DNA of 64,000 nt from Kurthia huakuii LAM0618 (GCF_000505545.1 NZ_AYTB01000002.1:186001-250000); one strand, 5' to 3'. Shown: positions 20,976 to 30,650, counted from the stretch's first letter. Notes: generated by a model not told the origin, from the letters alone. Numbers and translations: made by a program.

Positions 20976-22121
20976 ATGATCTACAAAGCATATCCGTTCT
21001 GTCTCTATCCGAATAAAGACCAACAAGCGATGATTCATCAAACGCACGGCCATTGCCGTTTTGTCTATAATCATTTCCTGGAATTATGGAATACAACATA
21101 CAAAGAAGAAGGAAAAGGCTTAAATCGTTCGAGTATGTCTAAACTGCTGACAAAACTGAAAAAACAAGATGAGACAGCCTGGTTACGCAACGTAGATAGT
21201 GTGGCTTTACAAACTTCCTGTGAACATTTGATGGATGCATTCGGGCGTTTTTTCAAGAAACAAAATAACTATCCGCGTTTCAAAAGCAAGAAAAACTTGG
21301 TGCAAAGCTATACGACCAAAAATACGAATGACAATATTGCGATTGTCGGTAACAAAATCAAGTTACCGAAACTAGGACGCGTCAAATTCAAACAAACACG
21401 TGCGCTCGAAGGACGGATGATGCGCGCAACGATTCATTTTCATGCGAGTGGTCGTTTCTCGGTGTCCATTATGTGTGAGGTCCCCAAATTTCAACCCTTG
21501 CCAAAAACCCATGAAGCGATTGGCATTGATTTAGGCATCACCGATTTCGTGATTCTTTCGGACGGACGTAAAGTGGATAACCAACGCTTTACGGCTAAGA
21601 TGGAACAGAAGTTAAAGCGTGAGCAACGAAAACTTTCGCGTCGTTACGAACAAGCGAAAAAAGACAACCGGGCTTTACGAGACTGCATGAATTACCAAAA
21701 ACAACGTCGAAAAGTCGCGCGTTTACGTGAAAAAGTCGCGTTTTGGCGCGAAGATTTTTTACACAAGTTCACGACGGCGTTCATTCGCCAGTACGATGTC
21801 ATTTGTGTCGAAGATTTAAACACAAAAGGCATGCTGAAAAATCATAAATTAGCGAAAGCCATTAGCGATGTATCCTGGTCCTCGTTTGTGCAAAAACTGA
21901 CCTATAAAGCAAAATGGTATGGCCGAGAGCTCGTGAAAATCAATCGTTTCTTCCCATCAAGCCAGTTGTGCCATGTATGTGGGCATCATGATGGCAAGAA
22001 AGCCTTAGAAATCCGCGAATGGGTATGTCCAGCATGCCACACGACACTTGACCGCGATGTCAATGCGAGTCGTAACATTTTAATAGAAGGATTACGTCTT
22101 TTTGAAACGACCAAACCGTAG
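20976..22121 (+). CDS. tnpB: RNA-guided endonuclease TnpB
   Basis: 381 residues, the size of active TnpB. All three RuvC acids are present: D185 in AIGIDLGITDF, E279 in CVEDLNTKGML, and D361 in LDRDVNASRNI. The zinc finger is intact (LCHVCG...WVCPACH). These positions are close to those of the proven ISDra2 nuclease (D191, E278, D361). ATG 20976 has AAGGAGG 5-6 bases upstream; an upstream start would only add residues before this RBS. TnpB cuts the empty donor site using an RNA made from the element's 3' end, helping the element persist. Confidence 0.93.
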   Translation: MIYKAYPFCLYPNKDQQAMIHQTHGHCRFVYNHFLELWNTTYKEEGKGLNRSSMSKLLTKLKKQDETAWLRNVDSVALQTSCEHLMDAFGRFFKKQNNYPRFKSKKNLVQSYTTKNTNDNIAIVGNKIKLPKLGRVKFKQTRALEGRMMRATIHFHASGRFSVSIMCEVPKFQPLPKTHEAIGIDLGITDFVILSDGRKVDNQRFTAKMEQKLKREQRKLSRRYEQAKKDNRALRDCMNYQKQRRKVARLREKVAFWREDFLHKFTTAFIRQYDVICVEDLNTKGMLKNHKLAKAISDVSWSSFVQKLTYKAKWYGRELVKINRFFPSSQLCHVCGHHDGKKALEIREWVCPACHTTLDRDVNASRNILIEGLRLFETTKP

Positions 22122-22249
22122 GGACTACGGGGTTCGCCTACTAATAGAAGTGAAGCCGCTGTTTCGAGCAAGCAGGAACAAGCATGCACTGTTCGTAGGA
22201 ATCCGCACTTCAAGCGAGCTCGTGAAAACATTAAGTGGGGGTAGTTCAA
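22105..22249 (+). ncRNA. Predicted omega (reRNA) scaffold at the tnpB 3' end
   Basis: TnpB guide RNAs come from the 3' end of the gene and the right end of the element. Here CCGTAG (22116-22121, including the tnpB stop) pairs with CTACGG (22125-22130), and near the right end CACTT (22206-22210) can pair with AAGTG (22233-22237) before TTCAA. The guide would start at 22250 with TGCAAAAGTGGTACATC, that is, host permease sequence. The 5' limit is unknown and may lie further inside tnpB. Confidence 0.55.
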
Positions 22250-23361
22250 TGCAAAAGTGGTACATCATTCCATATTTAGTGCTCGCGTGTGGCGTCATCC
22301 TTGGCGCTATCGTCGTCGTGCAGCAGCAATCCACTACGCCAGCAATGACGATTGGCATTGTTGATAACGATAACACGACCGAAACACGCATGATTTTAAA
22401 ATCAGTACAGCAAGGGGAGAGCTTTGCGAAAGGCTTTACTTTAAAAGGATACGATGAAACGTTAGCAGAGCAAGCGCTACGTGACAAAAAAATCGATGGC
22501 TATATCGTGCTAAAAGAGGGCATGACGCGTGCTTTTTATAATAATGGTTCGCTGCCAATCGATGTTGTGACGTATGACAAAGACTCGCTACAAGGACTTC
22601 TTATTAACCAATTAACGCTATCTGTATATGACCGGCTAATGGTGTCGGAGGCAGGCATTTTAACGTATGGGCATTTTTACAGTGAGGCATCAGACGAGAA
22701 AATTATTGCGATGATGCTCGATTTATTAGCGAATGGCTTGAATCGTGAAGCAATTTTCGAGAAGCATCAAGTCGAGACAATACCATTTGCCGATTATTAT
22801 GTTGTCGCTGGCTATGTGCTTGTCACGTTAGGCTTCTTTTTAGCACTGTTGACAATTTTTCATATGAATATGCCGACTGCACTGCGCGACCGTTTACGCA
22901 TGTATCCGTTCGCAGAGGAAAAGCTTCTACTCGCGCGCTATAGCCTTGCGACAATTTATACGTGGGGCTTTGCGCTACTAATGATAGCGGCGCTTTATGT
23001 ATTACTACAGCCAGCGTTTGAGCTGTACAATGTACACTATTTACTCATCACGATTACGAGCTTTGTGCTAGTTATGGCCTTACTTTATGTAGTGATTGAT
23101 GTCGCGTTGTCTGGCAAGCTACGCATTATCGCAAAAATCATAGCCACACTCCTCATTGTGTTTGGCTCAGGTGCAGTGATTCCGACGATGTACTTCCAGC
23201 GCACATGGTTTTATAACAATCCATTTGCACAATTGTTTGATGCACTCGTCCAGTTATTTATGACGAACTATGTCATGGATTATGCGTGGTCGATTTGGCT
23301 TAGCATCGGGACATTGATTATTTTACTTGGCGTAGTACTTGGAAGGAGGGCGCGTGGATGA
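22249..23361 (+). CDS. ABC-2 type exporter permease, first subunit, restarted at the tnpB right end
   Basis: 370 residues from ATG 22249. One N-terminal helix (WYIIPYLVLACGVILGAIVVV), a large outer domain (about 30-180), then about five helices in the C-terminal half: the ABC-2 permease layout. The A of the start codon is the last base of the tnpB element, and the Shine-Dalgarno-like AAGTGGGGGT (22233-22242) is also element DNA. The original N-terminus (about 14 residues) is probably the fragment at 20814-20856. The transmembrane part is complete, so the protein may still work. Substrate unknown. Stop overlaps the next start (ATGA). Confidence 0.8.
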   Translation: MQKWYIIPYLVLACGVILGAIVVVQQQSTTPAMTIGIVDNDNTTETRMILKSVQQGESFAKGFTLKGYDETLAEQALRDKKIDGYIVLKEGMTRAFYNNGSLPIDVVTYDKDSLQGLLINQLTLSVYDRLMVSEAGILTYGHFYSEASDEKIIAMMLDLLANGLNREAIFEKHQVETIPFADYYVVAGYVLVTLGFFLALLTIFHMNMPTALRDRLRMYPFAEEKLLLARYSLATIYTWGFALLMIAALYVLLQPAFELYNVHYLLITITSFVLVMALLYVVIDVALSGKLRIIAKIIATLLIVFGSGAVIPTMYFQRTWFYNNPFAQLFDALVQLFMTNYVMDYAWSIWLSIGTLIILLGVVLGRRARG

Positions 23362-24284
23362 AGCCATTTTTTCAATTGATTGTCATTAAAAACTGGCGTA
23401 CGTATGCAAGCTTAATGGTGCTCTTTTTACTGTTTGGCGGCGGCATGAACATCATCGTAGCCGAGCAAAATCGTCTGCTTGAATTACCAATTGCCGTACA
23501 AGATTTGGATAATAGTCAGTTGTCTAAGCAATTCGTAGCGGAATTAAAAAAACAGCCGCGCTTTCATGTGCAGGAGTTAGTAGTGTCAGAGCGCTATCCT
23601 GAAGATGAAGTCGCAAAGCAGCGCGCCGCAGCGGTTGTTGTAATTCCGAAAGACTATGCGAAACGCTTAACGGAGCGCCGCACAAGTGGTCTACTAACGC
23701 TCTATGTCCAGCACAATATCGTCGGTGATATTGTCACAGAAAGCATTAGTAAAGCCGCCTATAAACAGCAGCTACCATTTATCGTTGCTACGCATTTAAA
23801 AGACAAAGAAGTGTCGCTAGACGATGTGTTGGCACAATACAAAAAAGTTGAGCCAGCGGGGCAGTTAACGATGCGCTCGTTAACTGCCGCTTCACCGCAA
23901 TCACTAGGGCTCGCAGCGATTGTTGTTGTGATGCTAGTGCTTGGTGTGACACAGGTCGGACTCAATCGCGCGCTTTGCCAGCCAGCCGCATTAGCACGCA
24001 TACTCGTTTATGAAGCGAATTATCGTAAATTTTATGCGGTGTATATACTCGCACATAGTGTCGTACTCGTTAGCGGAGCGCTCTGTGTGATGCTGTTGAC
24101 GGGCTTAGCATTGTCAGGAGTAGCGCTACTCACATTATTTGTCGCCGCCATATTATTTGAAATTGGCGTTGTGCTACTACTAATTCATGTGCGTACGTGG
24201 AGTCATCAGCTCTTTATGGCACTCATTTGGGCATTGACGTTAGCGGTAGTTATCGTTGTTTTACAGTTAGGAGGAGTTGGATGA
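23358..24284 (+). CDS. ABC-2 type exporter permease, second subunit
   Basis: 308 residues with the same architecture as its neighbour: an N-terminal helix (LMVLFLLFGGGMNIIV), an outer domain to about residue 175, and four to five helices after that. It starts at ATG 23358, with GGAAGGAGGG upstream, overlapping the previous stop, and its own stop overlaps the ATPase start. The two permeases are likely a heterodimer. The substrate is unknown; antimicrobial peptide or lipid export are typical for the family but not shown here. Confidence 0.8.
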   Translation: MKPFFQLIVIKNWRTYASLMVLFLLFGGGMNIIVAEQNRLLELPIAVQDLDNSQLSKQFVAELKKQPRFHVQELVVSERYPEDEVAKQRAAAVVVIPKDYAKRLTERRTSGLLTLYVQHNIVGDIVTESISKAAYKQQLPFIVATHLKDKEVSLDDVLAQYKKVEPAGQLTMRSLTAASPQSLGLAAIVVVMLVLGVTQVGLNRALCQPAALARILVYEANYRKFYAVYILAHSVVLVSGALCVMLLTGLALSGVALLTLFVAAILFEIGVVLLLIHVRTWSHQLFMALIWALTLAVVIVVLQLGGVG

Positions 24285-24943
24285 TTACGCTACAACAGTT
24301 AACAAAACGTTACCGAAAAAAGGAAGTGTATGACGCTATTTCACTTGAAATTCCAGCTGGTGGTATGACGCTTTTTATCGGTCAAAATGGTATCGGCAAA
24401 TCGACGCTGTTAAAAATGATTGCCGGAATTGAACAGCCAGATGCGGGTGTCATTTTATACGACGGCGCACAGTGGACGGCTTCTGAGCGCAAAAAGCATA
24501 TCGGCTATGTACCACAGGAAATGGCGCTGTGGGAACATATGACCATTGATGAAAATATAAAATTTTTTAAAGGCTTATTAAAGGACACGATTGGTGATGA
24601 GCGCATCACGTATTATTTAGAAAAGTTAGCGATTGCGCATGAACGACAGACAATCGTGAAAAAACTATCCGGTGGCACGCAGCGCAAAGTGAATTTATTA
24701 ATTGGCTTGCTCGCAAAGCCAACGATTTTAATTTTAGATGAGCCAACAGTCGGCATCGATTTGAAATCACGTACGGAAATTCAGCAAGTGCTCCGCGAAT
24801 TATCGGCGACATGCACCGTGTTACTCACGACGCACTTAGTCGATGAAATCGAAGCGTTCACTGACAACATCGTGTTGATCGGCGATGACGCATTTTATCG
24901 TCAGCTACTTGAAGACAAGCACATCGCGTATACGAAACTTTAA
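24281..24943 (+). CDS. ABC exporter ATPase
   Basis: 220 residues, a stand-alone nucleotide-binding subunit. Walker A GQNGIGKST, Q-loop YVPQEMALWE, signature LSGGTQRKVNL, Walker B ILILDEPTVGID and a switch histidine in LTTHLVDE. The GTQRK signature and DEPTVGID follow the DrrA/CcmA subfamily, which powers ABC-2 exporters. Translation is coupled to the second permease by the ATGA overlap, and AGGAGG lies just upstream. A terminator begins at the stop codon. Confidence 0.9.
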   Translation: MITLQQLTKRYRKKEVYDAISLEIPAGGMTLFIGQNGIGKSTLLKMIAGIEQPDAGVILYDGAQWTASERKKHIGYVPQEMALWEHMTIDENIKFFKGLLKDTIGDERITYYLEKLAIAHERQTIVKKLSGGTQRKVNLLIGLLAKPTILILDEPTVGIDLKSRTEIQQVLRELSATCTVLLTTHLVDEIEAFTDNIVLIGDDAFYRQLLEDKHIAYTKL

Positions 24944-24975
24944 AATGGAGGAGAGCTTTGGCTCCCTCCATTTTT
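24943..24975 (+). terminator. Terminator of the ABC exporter operon
   Basis: AATGGAGG plus AGC on the left pairs with GCT and CCTCCATT on the right (interrupted by small bulges), then TTTTTG. Confidence 0.75.
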
Positions 24976-25542
24976 GTGAGAGCTCTCACGCCAAGAAGCG
25001 GGGTTTGGATACAACATAATTAAAAATATGTGCCACTTTCACAAATGCTTACTAGTTGTGTAGCGCATATGCAACATATTTAAGAAAACATGACATTTAT
25101 CGCAAAATGACGCGACTCAAAAAGGGACAAAAAGAGCCGGAAATAGCCAAAAATGGGTCGGATTTGGCGCTCTGACGGGCATTTTTTGTACACATTTTAA
25201 GCGGAAAGTCATTTTTCACCGAAAAAGGCATGTCATTTATTCAAAAATACTGTTGAAGGTTTCCAACGGACAATTTCAACCCAAAACAGCCACTTTTGGG
25301 ACAAAAACCGACCGCTTTAGGGCACTTTACGACAAGCTTTTGTTAAAAATGGCGTTGTCAACGCACAAAAGAATACGCTAAAGTAGCACAATTTTTTTGC
25401 ATCTAGCAACGTTTAACGAGCTTTTTATTAAAACTGTACGTGATTTGACCTAGCTGTGTCGCTTAGTCGAAAATATGTCGTATCGAAAACACGCTTCTTG
25501 AGCTCATGAGCGATTTCTGAGAGCTCTCAGAAATTAGCGCAC
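24976..25542. repeat. Gene-free block with two copies of a 12-base palindrome
   Basis: No credible coding frame in either direction. TGAGAGCTCTCA occurs twice: inside a 14-base perfect palindrome at 24976-24989 and inside a 22-base perfect palindrome at 25513-25534. Between them are short loose repeats such as GACAAAAA, TGACATTTAT and TGTCATTTAT. Possible operators, or borders of something lost; function not known. Confidence 0.5.
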
Positions 25543-25564
25543 AAAAAAACCGCACGGCGGCGGC
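25543..25564 (-). terminator. Probable ywjG terminator
   Basis: On the minus strand GCCGC and GCGGT form a short GC-rich stem followed by seven T, starting about ten bases after the ywjG stop. Confidence 0.5.
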
Positions 25565-25572
25565 TTCATTGA

Positions 25573-26097
25573 TTATGCTTCATCATTGAATAACATATCG
25601 TCATATAAAACTTTAATTGCTTCGTAAACATAGAGCGCTGCAAGAACATGCGGCACGACAATACGTTCACCAACATCATTTGGAATAATGCCTTGTTTGA
25701 TTTTTAGCGATACATAGACGTATGCAAGGTCCGCCATTGCTCCAGCATCGGCTTCTTTCTCGCTTGTGATGACCGCAAATGGAATAAATTGCTCATATAA
25801 TTTTTGTGCAAGCGCTAGTGCATCGGCATCATCGGCATGGCGCGTCACGATCAGCACGCGGTCCATATCGGTAATCGCCGCGTCATCTGTCCATGGCGTC
25901 ATTTTAGCGAATGGCTCCTCGGCGTGCGCTGCGTTATATTCAAGTGCTTTCATCTCGCCAAAGCACGCAAAATACACGACCCCATCCGTAACACCTGCTT
26001 GTGCAAATAAGCGCGCAGCTTCCTCAATTGTTTCTTCTTGGTCGGAAGCAATACGTTGCAATAAGCCGCTTAATTGCGTTGTTAACATTTTCAACAT
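25573..26097 (-). CDS. ywjG: DUF2529 family protein, YwjG type
   Basis: 174 residues on the minus strand. The N-terminus is helical (LTTQLSGLLQRIASDQEETIEEAARLF) and the core alternates strands and helices like a SIS/Rossmann-type fold (GVVYFACFG, RVLIVTRHADDADALALA, IPFAVITSEKEADAGAMADLAYVYV). The gene is found between pyrG and spo0F in B. subtilis, and here it keeps its divergent place next to spo0F. Its role is not established. On the minus strand GAGGTGAAAT precedes the start. Confidence 0.75.
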   Translation of the reverse strand: MLKMLTTQLSGLLQRIASDQEETIEEAARLFAQAGVTDGVVYFACFGEMKALEYNAAHAEEPFAKMTPWTDDAAITDMDRVLIVTRHADDADALALAQKLYEQFIPFAVITSEKEADAGAMADLAYVYVSLKIKQGIIPNDVGERIVVPHVLAALYVYEAIKVLYDDMLFNDEA

Positions 26098-26191
26098 TTA
26101 ATTTCACCTCATGTTGCTCATTATAAGGATTTTTTTGAATAATTGTAAAGGAAAGATATGATACTATGAAGGAAAGGGAGAGGGTTAGGAC

Positions 26192-26557
26192 ATGAAAAAA
26201 ATTTTAATCGTCGATGATCAGCCAGGAATTCGTATTTTATTACAGGAAGTGTTAAAAAACGAAGGCTATGCGATTCAAACAGCAGGCAGTGGGGTTGAGG
26301 CCGTTGAGATATTAAAAAATGAAGATTTTGATGCGCTTTTAACCGATATGAAATTGCCGGGAATGAATGGCGTTGAAATTATTCAACATGTCGTCGATCT
26401 CGATAAAAAACCGGTCATCATGATGATGACTGCATACGGGGAAAAAGAGCTTGTCGACAAAGCGAAAAGCCTTGGTACAGCGCATTTTTTCAAGAAGCCA
26501 TTTGAGATTATGGACGTGCGGAAAACGATTAATGAATTGTTAAAAGATAACGACTAA
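26192..26557 (+). CDS. spo0F: Single-domain response regulator Spo0F
   Basis: 121 residues, receiver domain only. Acidic pocket D in ILIVDDQ (residues 8-9), phosphoacceptor D52 in LLTDMKLPGMNG, the threonine in MMTAYGE and the lysine in FKKPFEI. In spore formers it relays phosphate from sensor kinases to Spo0B. The position directly before fbaA matches B. subtilis. Since other sporulation genes are missing from this window, it may now serve another phosphorelay output. RBS GGGAGAGGG is clear; I see no sigma-H promoter of the correct spacing upstream. Confidence 0.88.
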   Translation: MKKILIVDDQPGIRILLQEVLKNEGYAIQTAGSGVEAVEILKNEDFDALLTDMKLPGMNGVEIIQHVVDLDKKPVIMMMTAYGEKELVDKAKSLGTAHFFKKPFEIMDVRKTINELLKDND

Positions 26558-26648
26558 AAGTAGTAAATTGTGTCGCTTTTTGATATGATTGTACTGTTTA
26601 AGAATAATAAATAAATTATGCTTGAATTCATGAAGGAGGATTCATATT

Positions 26649-27503
26649 ATGGCTTTGGTTTCTATGAAAGAAATGCTAGAAAAAGCAAAAGAAGGTAAAT
26701 ACGCAGTAGGACAATTCAACATTAACAACCTTGAATATATCCAAGCGATTCTACAAGCTGCTGAAGAAGAAAAATCTCCAGTAATCTTAGGTGTGTCTGA
26801 AGGCGCAGGTAAATACATGGGCGGTTTTATTGCTGTCGTTTATATGGTAAAAGGTTTAATCGAAAGCTATAAAATTACCGTACCAGTAGCAATTCACCTT
26901 GACCACGGTTCAAGCTTTGAAAAATGTAAAGAAGCGGTTGATGCTGGTTTCACATCAGTAATGATTGATGCCTCACATTACCCATTCGAAGAAAACATCG
27001 AAATCACTTCTAACGTTGTAGAATACGCACATGCTAATGGCGTATCTGTCGAAGCAGAACTTGGTACAGTAGGTGGCGACGAAGATGGCGTTATCGGCGG
27101 TATTATGTACGCAGACCCTGAAGAATGCCGTAAAATGGTTGAAGCAACAGCAATCGATTGCCTAGCTCCAGCTTTAGGTTCAGTTCATGGTCCTTACCAC
27201 GGTGAGCCGAACTTAGGGTTCAAAGAAATGAAAGAAATTTCTGAGTTAGCAGATTTACCATTAGTATTACACGGTGGTTCAGGTATTCCATTAAAAGATA
27301 TCCAAAAAGCGATCTCTTTAGGTACTGCTAAAATCAACGTCAACACTGAAAACCAAATCGCTCAAACTGCAGTCATCCGTGAAGTTTTAGACAACGACAA
27401 AAAAGTCTACGATCCACGTAAATATATGGGTCCTGGCCGTGAAGCGATCAAAGAAACTGTTATCGGCAAAATTCGTGACTTCGGTAGTAACCAACAAGCG
27501 TAA
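26649..27503 (+). CDS. fbaA: Class II fructose-bisphosphate aldolase
   Basis: Zinc enzyme of glycolysis and gluconeogenesis; 284 residues. Metal ligands and active-site segments are visible: [50 protein letters not shown] and [16 protein letters not shown] is seven to eight bases before ATG 26649. The codon use is that of a highly expressed gene (TTA, GGT, GAA rich and few rare codons), unlike the weakly expressed genes nearby. Followed closely by ywjH. Confidence 0.96.
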   Translation: MALVSMKEMLEKAKEGKYAVGQFNINNLEYIQAILQAAEEEKSPVILGVSEGAGKYMGGFIAVVYMVKGLIESYKITVPVAIHLDHGSSFEKCKEAVDAGFTSVMIDASHYPFEENIEITSNVVEYAHANGVSVEAELGTVGGDEDGVIGGIMYADPEECRKMVEATAIDCLAPALGSVHGPYHGEPNLGFKEMKEISELADLPLVLHGGSGIPLKDIQKAISLGTAKINVNTENQIAQTAVIREVLDNDKKVYDPRKYMGPGREAIKETVIGKIRDFGSNQQA

Positions 27504-27547
27504 TAACATATAACTAGGTGTTTAAAAATTAGGAGGAACATTCCACA

Positions 27548-28195
27548 ATGAAATTTTTCATCGATACAGCAAACTTTGAAGAAATCAAAGAAGCGTATGC
27601 ATGGGGCATCCTTTCAGGTGTAACAACAAACCCATCATTAGTAGCAAAAGAGAAAAATATCTCTTTCCACGACCGTTTAAAAGAAATCGCTGAATTAGTT
27701 GACGGTTCAGTATCAGGCGAAGTGATTTCTTTAGATGCAGAAGGTATGATTAAAGAAGGTTTAGAGCTTTCTAAAATCCACGCAAACATCACTGTAAAAC
27801 TTCCAATGACAGAAGCTGGTCTTACAGCTTGTGCGGCGTTAACGAAAGAAGGCATTAAAACAAACGTCACATTAATCTTCTCTGCAAACCAAGCATTAAT
27901 GGCAGCTCGCGCTGGTGCAACATATGTATCACCATTCATCGGCCGTCTTGATGACATTGGTGTTGATGGCGTTGAATTAATCCGCGAAATCGCTGAAATC
28001 TTTGCGATTCATGAAATCGATACACAAATCATTGCGGCATCAATCCGTCACCCTCAACATGTGACGCAAGCAGCTCTTGCGGGTGCGCATATTTCAACAA
28101 CACCTTACAAAGTATTAAAACAATTATTTAAACACCCACTTACTGACAAAGGAATCGAAGGATTCATGAAAGACTGGGCTAACAAAGATAAATAA
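27548..28195 (+). CDS. ywjH: Fructose-6-phosphate aldolase/small transaldolase
   Basis: 215 residues, length of the short TalC/FSA transaldolases. The N-terminus [20 protein letters not shown] and the TNPSL motif are diagnostic; the Schiff-base lysine is in [12 protein letters not shown]; the C-terminal [23 protein letters not shown] closes the barrel. It moves a dihydroxyacetone unit in the pentose phosphate pathway. AGGAGG precedes ATG 27548 and only 44 bases separate it from fbaA, so they are probably co-transcribed. Confidence 0.92.
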   Translation: MKFFIDTANFEEIKEAYAWGILSGVTTNPSLVAKEKNISFHDRLKEIAELVDGSVSGEVISLDAEGMIKEGLELSKIHANITVKLPMTEAGLTACAALTKEGIKTNVTLIFSANQALMAARAGATYVSPFIGRLDDIGVDGVELIREIAEIFAIHEIDTQIIAASIRHPQHVTQAALAGAHISTTPYKVLKQLFKHPLTDKGIEGFMKDWANKDK

Positions 28196-28292
28196 TTTGT
28201 TCCAATAATGGATAACTCATTAGTCCTGAAGCTGCGCGCTTTTTTGTGTGCGGTTTCGGGACAAATTTGTATTTAAGGAGATTCTGACTTCT

Positions 28293-29552
28293 ATGGACGT
28301 ATTTAAAGTAAATGGAGGCAACCGCTTAAAAGGAACGATTAAAGTGAGTGGTGCCAAAAATAGTGCAGTAGCTTTAATTCCAGCAACAATTTTAGCAGAT
28401 TCAAAGGTAACGATTGAAGGCCTACCAGAGATTTTAGACGTCTGGACGTTAAAATCATTATTAGAAGAAATCGGCGGCGACGTGACATTCGAACATGGCG
28501 ATATGACCGTTGACCCAACAAATATGATTGATATGCCGCTACCAAATGGCAACGTCAAAAAGCTACGCGCGTCATATTACTTGATGGGTGCTATGCTTGG
28601 TCGCTTTAAAAAGGCAGTCATTGGTTTGCCGGGTGGCTGCTATCTAGGTCCGCGCCCAATCGATCAGCATATTAAAGGTTTTGAGGCGCTTGGTGCGACT
28701 GTGACAAATGAGCACGGAGCGATTTATTTACGCGCTGAAAAATTAACCGGTGCGAAAATTTATTTAGACGTTTCAAGCGTTGGTGCGACCATTAATATTA
28801 TGTTTGCGGCTGTGCTAGCAGAAGGACAAACTGTTATCGAAAATGCCGCAAAAGAGCCCGAGATTATTGATGTGGCAACATTGCTTACGAGCATGGGCGC
28901 GCGCATTAAAGGGGCCGGAACAAACGTCATTCGTATCGATGGTGTCGAGCGTTTAAGCGGGACAACGCATACGATTATTCCAGACCGTATCGAAGCAGGT
29001 ACATACATGCTAATGGCCGCTGCGGTTGGTGATGGGGTTGTGATTGATAATGTCATTCCGATGCATGTGGATTCATTAACAGCAAAAATGCGTGAAATGG
29101 GCATTGAAATCATTGAAGGTGAGGAAAGCATCACGATTCCGAAGGTTGAACAGATGAAAGCGGTCGATATTAAAACGCTTGTTTATCCAGGGTTTCCAAC
29201 GGATTTACAGCAACCTTTTGCGACGCTATTGACGCAAGCGACAGGTATGGCTGTGATTACCGATACGATTTATTCAGCGCGCTTTAAACATATTGCTGAA
29301 TTAAATCGCATGGGCGCAAGTGGCAAAGTAGAAGGGCGTACATCGATTATTACAGGGCCAACTGCATTAACCGGTGCAACAGTTACTGCTACAGATTTAC
29401 GTGCCGGCGCGGCGCTTGTTATCGCTGGTTTAATCGCGCAAGGTGAAACAATTATTCATGATATTTATCACATTGAACGTGGCTATAGCGATATTGTAGC
29501 GAAATTAACGGCTATTGGAGCAGATATTCGCAAAGTTGAAATCGATGATTAA
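28293..29552 (+). CDS. murAB: UDP-N-acetylglucosamine 1-carboxyvinyltransferase, second copy
   Basis: First committed step of peptidoglycan precursor synthesis. 419 residues with the catalytic cysteine loop [17 protein letters not shown] and the typical start [26 protein letters not shown] 28293 is preceded by AAGGAG at 28275-28280; an upstream in-frame start lacks an RBS. Bacillota with low GC carry two MurA enzymes; this one is in the MurAB/MurZ place (between ywjH and glpX), and the other is at 51736. Confidence 0.92.
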   Translation: MDVFKVNGGNRLKGTIKVSGAKNSAVALIPATILADSKVTIEGLPEILDVWTLKSLLEEIGGDVTFEHGDMTVDPTNMIDMPLPNGNVKKLRASYYLMGAMLGRFKKAVIGLPGGCYLGPRPIDQHIKGFEALGATVTNEHGAIYLRAEKLTGAKIYLDVSSVGATINIMFAAVLAEGQTVIENAAKEPEIIDVATLLTSMGARIKGAGTNVIRIDGVERLSGTTHTIIPDRIEAGTYMLMAAAVGDGVVIDNVIPMHVDSLTAKMREMGIEIIEGEESITIPKVEQMKAVDIKTLVYPGFPTDLQQPFATLLTQATGMAVITDTIYSARFKHIAELNRMGASGKVEGRTSIITGPTALTGATVTATDLRAGAALVIAGLIAQGETIIHDIYHIERGYSDIVAKLTAIGADIRKVEIDD

Positions 29553-29641
29553 TGAAATTTTTTTTCATTTCGTAACATTGCGAAAAAGTACATGAATTGA
29601 CTATAAACTGTGCTACAATAGATTTGGTTTTTAAACCACAC

Positions 29642-29659
29642 CCACTCGAGGCAGAGTGG
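29642..29659 (+). promoter_or_regulatory. Stem-loop in the glpX leader
   Basis: CCACTC and GAGTGG pair around a six-base loop, ending six bases before the GGGAGG RBS of glpX. An extended -10 (TGCTACAAT) lies about 25 bases upstream. The stem is stable enough to matter for translation or RNA stability, but no known regulator is indicated. Confidence 0.35.
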
Positions 29660-29681
29660 CAAACGGGAGGAACAGTAAAAC

Positions 29682-30650
29682 ATGAAACGTAGTTTATCAA
29701 TGGAAGTAGTACGTGTAACAGAAGCAGCAGCAATCGCATCAGCTCGATGGATGGGCCGTGGACTTAAAATGGAAGCAGACGACGCAGCTACAACTGCAAT
29801 GCGCCAAGTATTCGATTCAATTCCTATGGACGCAACTGTCGTAATCGGTGAAGGTGAAATGGACGAAGCGCCAATGCTTTACATCGGTGAAAAATTAGGT
29901 TCTGATAAAAACGGTCCTCAAGTAGATATCGCAGTAGATCCACTTGAAGGAACAAACATCGTAGCAGCAGGTAGCGGTAATGCTTTAACAGTATTAGCAA
30001 TTGCAGACCGTGGTAACTTACTTCATGCACCTGATATGTACATGGAAAAAATCGCAGTTGGTCCTGAAGCAGCTGGCTTAGTAAGTATCGATGCCTCTGT
30101 AGCAGACAACTTAAAAGCGGTAGCTAAAGCGAAAAACAAAAATGTAGAAGACGTTGTCGCGACATTATTAAAACGTGAACGTCACCAAGGTATCGTAGAC
30201 GAAATTCGTGCAGCAGGCGCTCGCATTAAATTCATCAATGATGGTGACGTAGCAGCAGCTATTAACACTGCATTTGACGAAACTGGCGTTGATATTATGT
30301 TCGGTACTGGTGGAGCACCAGAAGGCGTTATCGCAGCAGTAGCACTTAAATGCTTAGGCGGCGACTTCCAAGGTCGTTTAGTACCATCTAACGACGAAGA
30401 AATCGCTCGTTGCGAAAAAATGGGTATCGCAGTAAATACTGTGTTAAACATGAGTGATCTTGTAAAAGGTGACGACGCAATCTTTGCAGCAACTGGTGTA
30501 ACAGATGGTGAGCTTTTAAAAGGTGTTCAATTTAAAGGCGGCCACTGTACAACAGAATCAGTTGTTATGCGCGCTAAATCAGGTACTGTTCGCTTCGTAG
30601 AAGGACGTCACCGTTTAGATAAAAAACCTAATCTTTTCATGAAAGACTAA
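29682..30650 (+). CDS. glpX: Fructose-1,6-bisphosphatase class II
   Basis: Gluconeogenic phosphatase; 322 residues. The metal/phosphate motif VDPLEGTN and the early [15 protein letters not shown] and later [13 protein letters not shown] are diagnostic of GlpX. Together with fbaA and ywjH in the same region it covers triose/hexose phosphate interconversion. RBS GGGAGG at 29665-29670. A strong terminator follows. Confidence 0.95.
   Translation: MKRSLSMEVVRVTEAAAIASARWMGRGLKMEADDAATTAMRQVFDSIPMDATVVIGEGEMDEAPMLYIGEKLGSDKNGPQVDIAVDPLEGTNIVAAGSGNALTVLAIADRGNLLHAPDMYMEKIAVGPEAAGLVSIDASVADNLKAVAKAKNKNVEDVVATLLKRERHQGIVDEIRAAGARIKFINDGDVAAAINTAFDETGVDIMFGTGGAPEGVIAAVALKCLGGDFQGRLVPSNDEEIARCEKMGIAVNTVLNMSDLVKGDDAIFAATGVTDGELLKGVQFKGGHCTTESVVMRAKSGTVRFVEGRHRLDKKPNLFMKD

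Larger units (their letters stand above)
20856..22249 (+). mobile_element. Solo tnpB transposable element, IS605/IS1341 group, no tnpA
   Basis: About 1.4 kb. The left end holds an imperfect hairpin (CCCTCCT 20867-20873 with AGGGGGG 20891-20897), then tnpB, then the structured right end terminating in TTCAA at 22245-22249. No Y1 transposase gene is present, so movement would need TnpA in trans. Ends are placed by resemblance to IS605-type termini and by the restored reading frame of the host gene; they may be off by a few bases, especially on the left. Confidence 0.7.

Noticed and set aside
26098-26191. Sigma-H promoter for spo0F
   Set aside because: AAGGATTT and GAAT elements are present but far too close together for the sigma-H consensus.
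28339-29134. Minus-strand open frames inside murAB (and similar ones in murAA, atpA, pyrG, prmC)
   Set aside because: Each is antisense to a strongly conserved gene with full motifs, and none has an RBS or recognisable domain.
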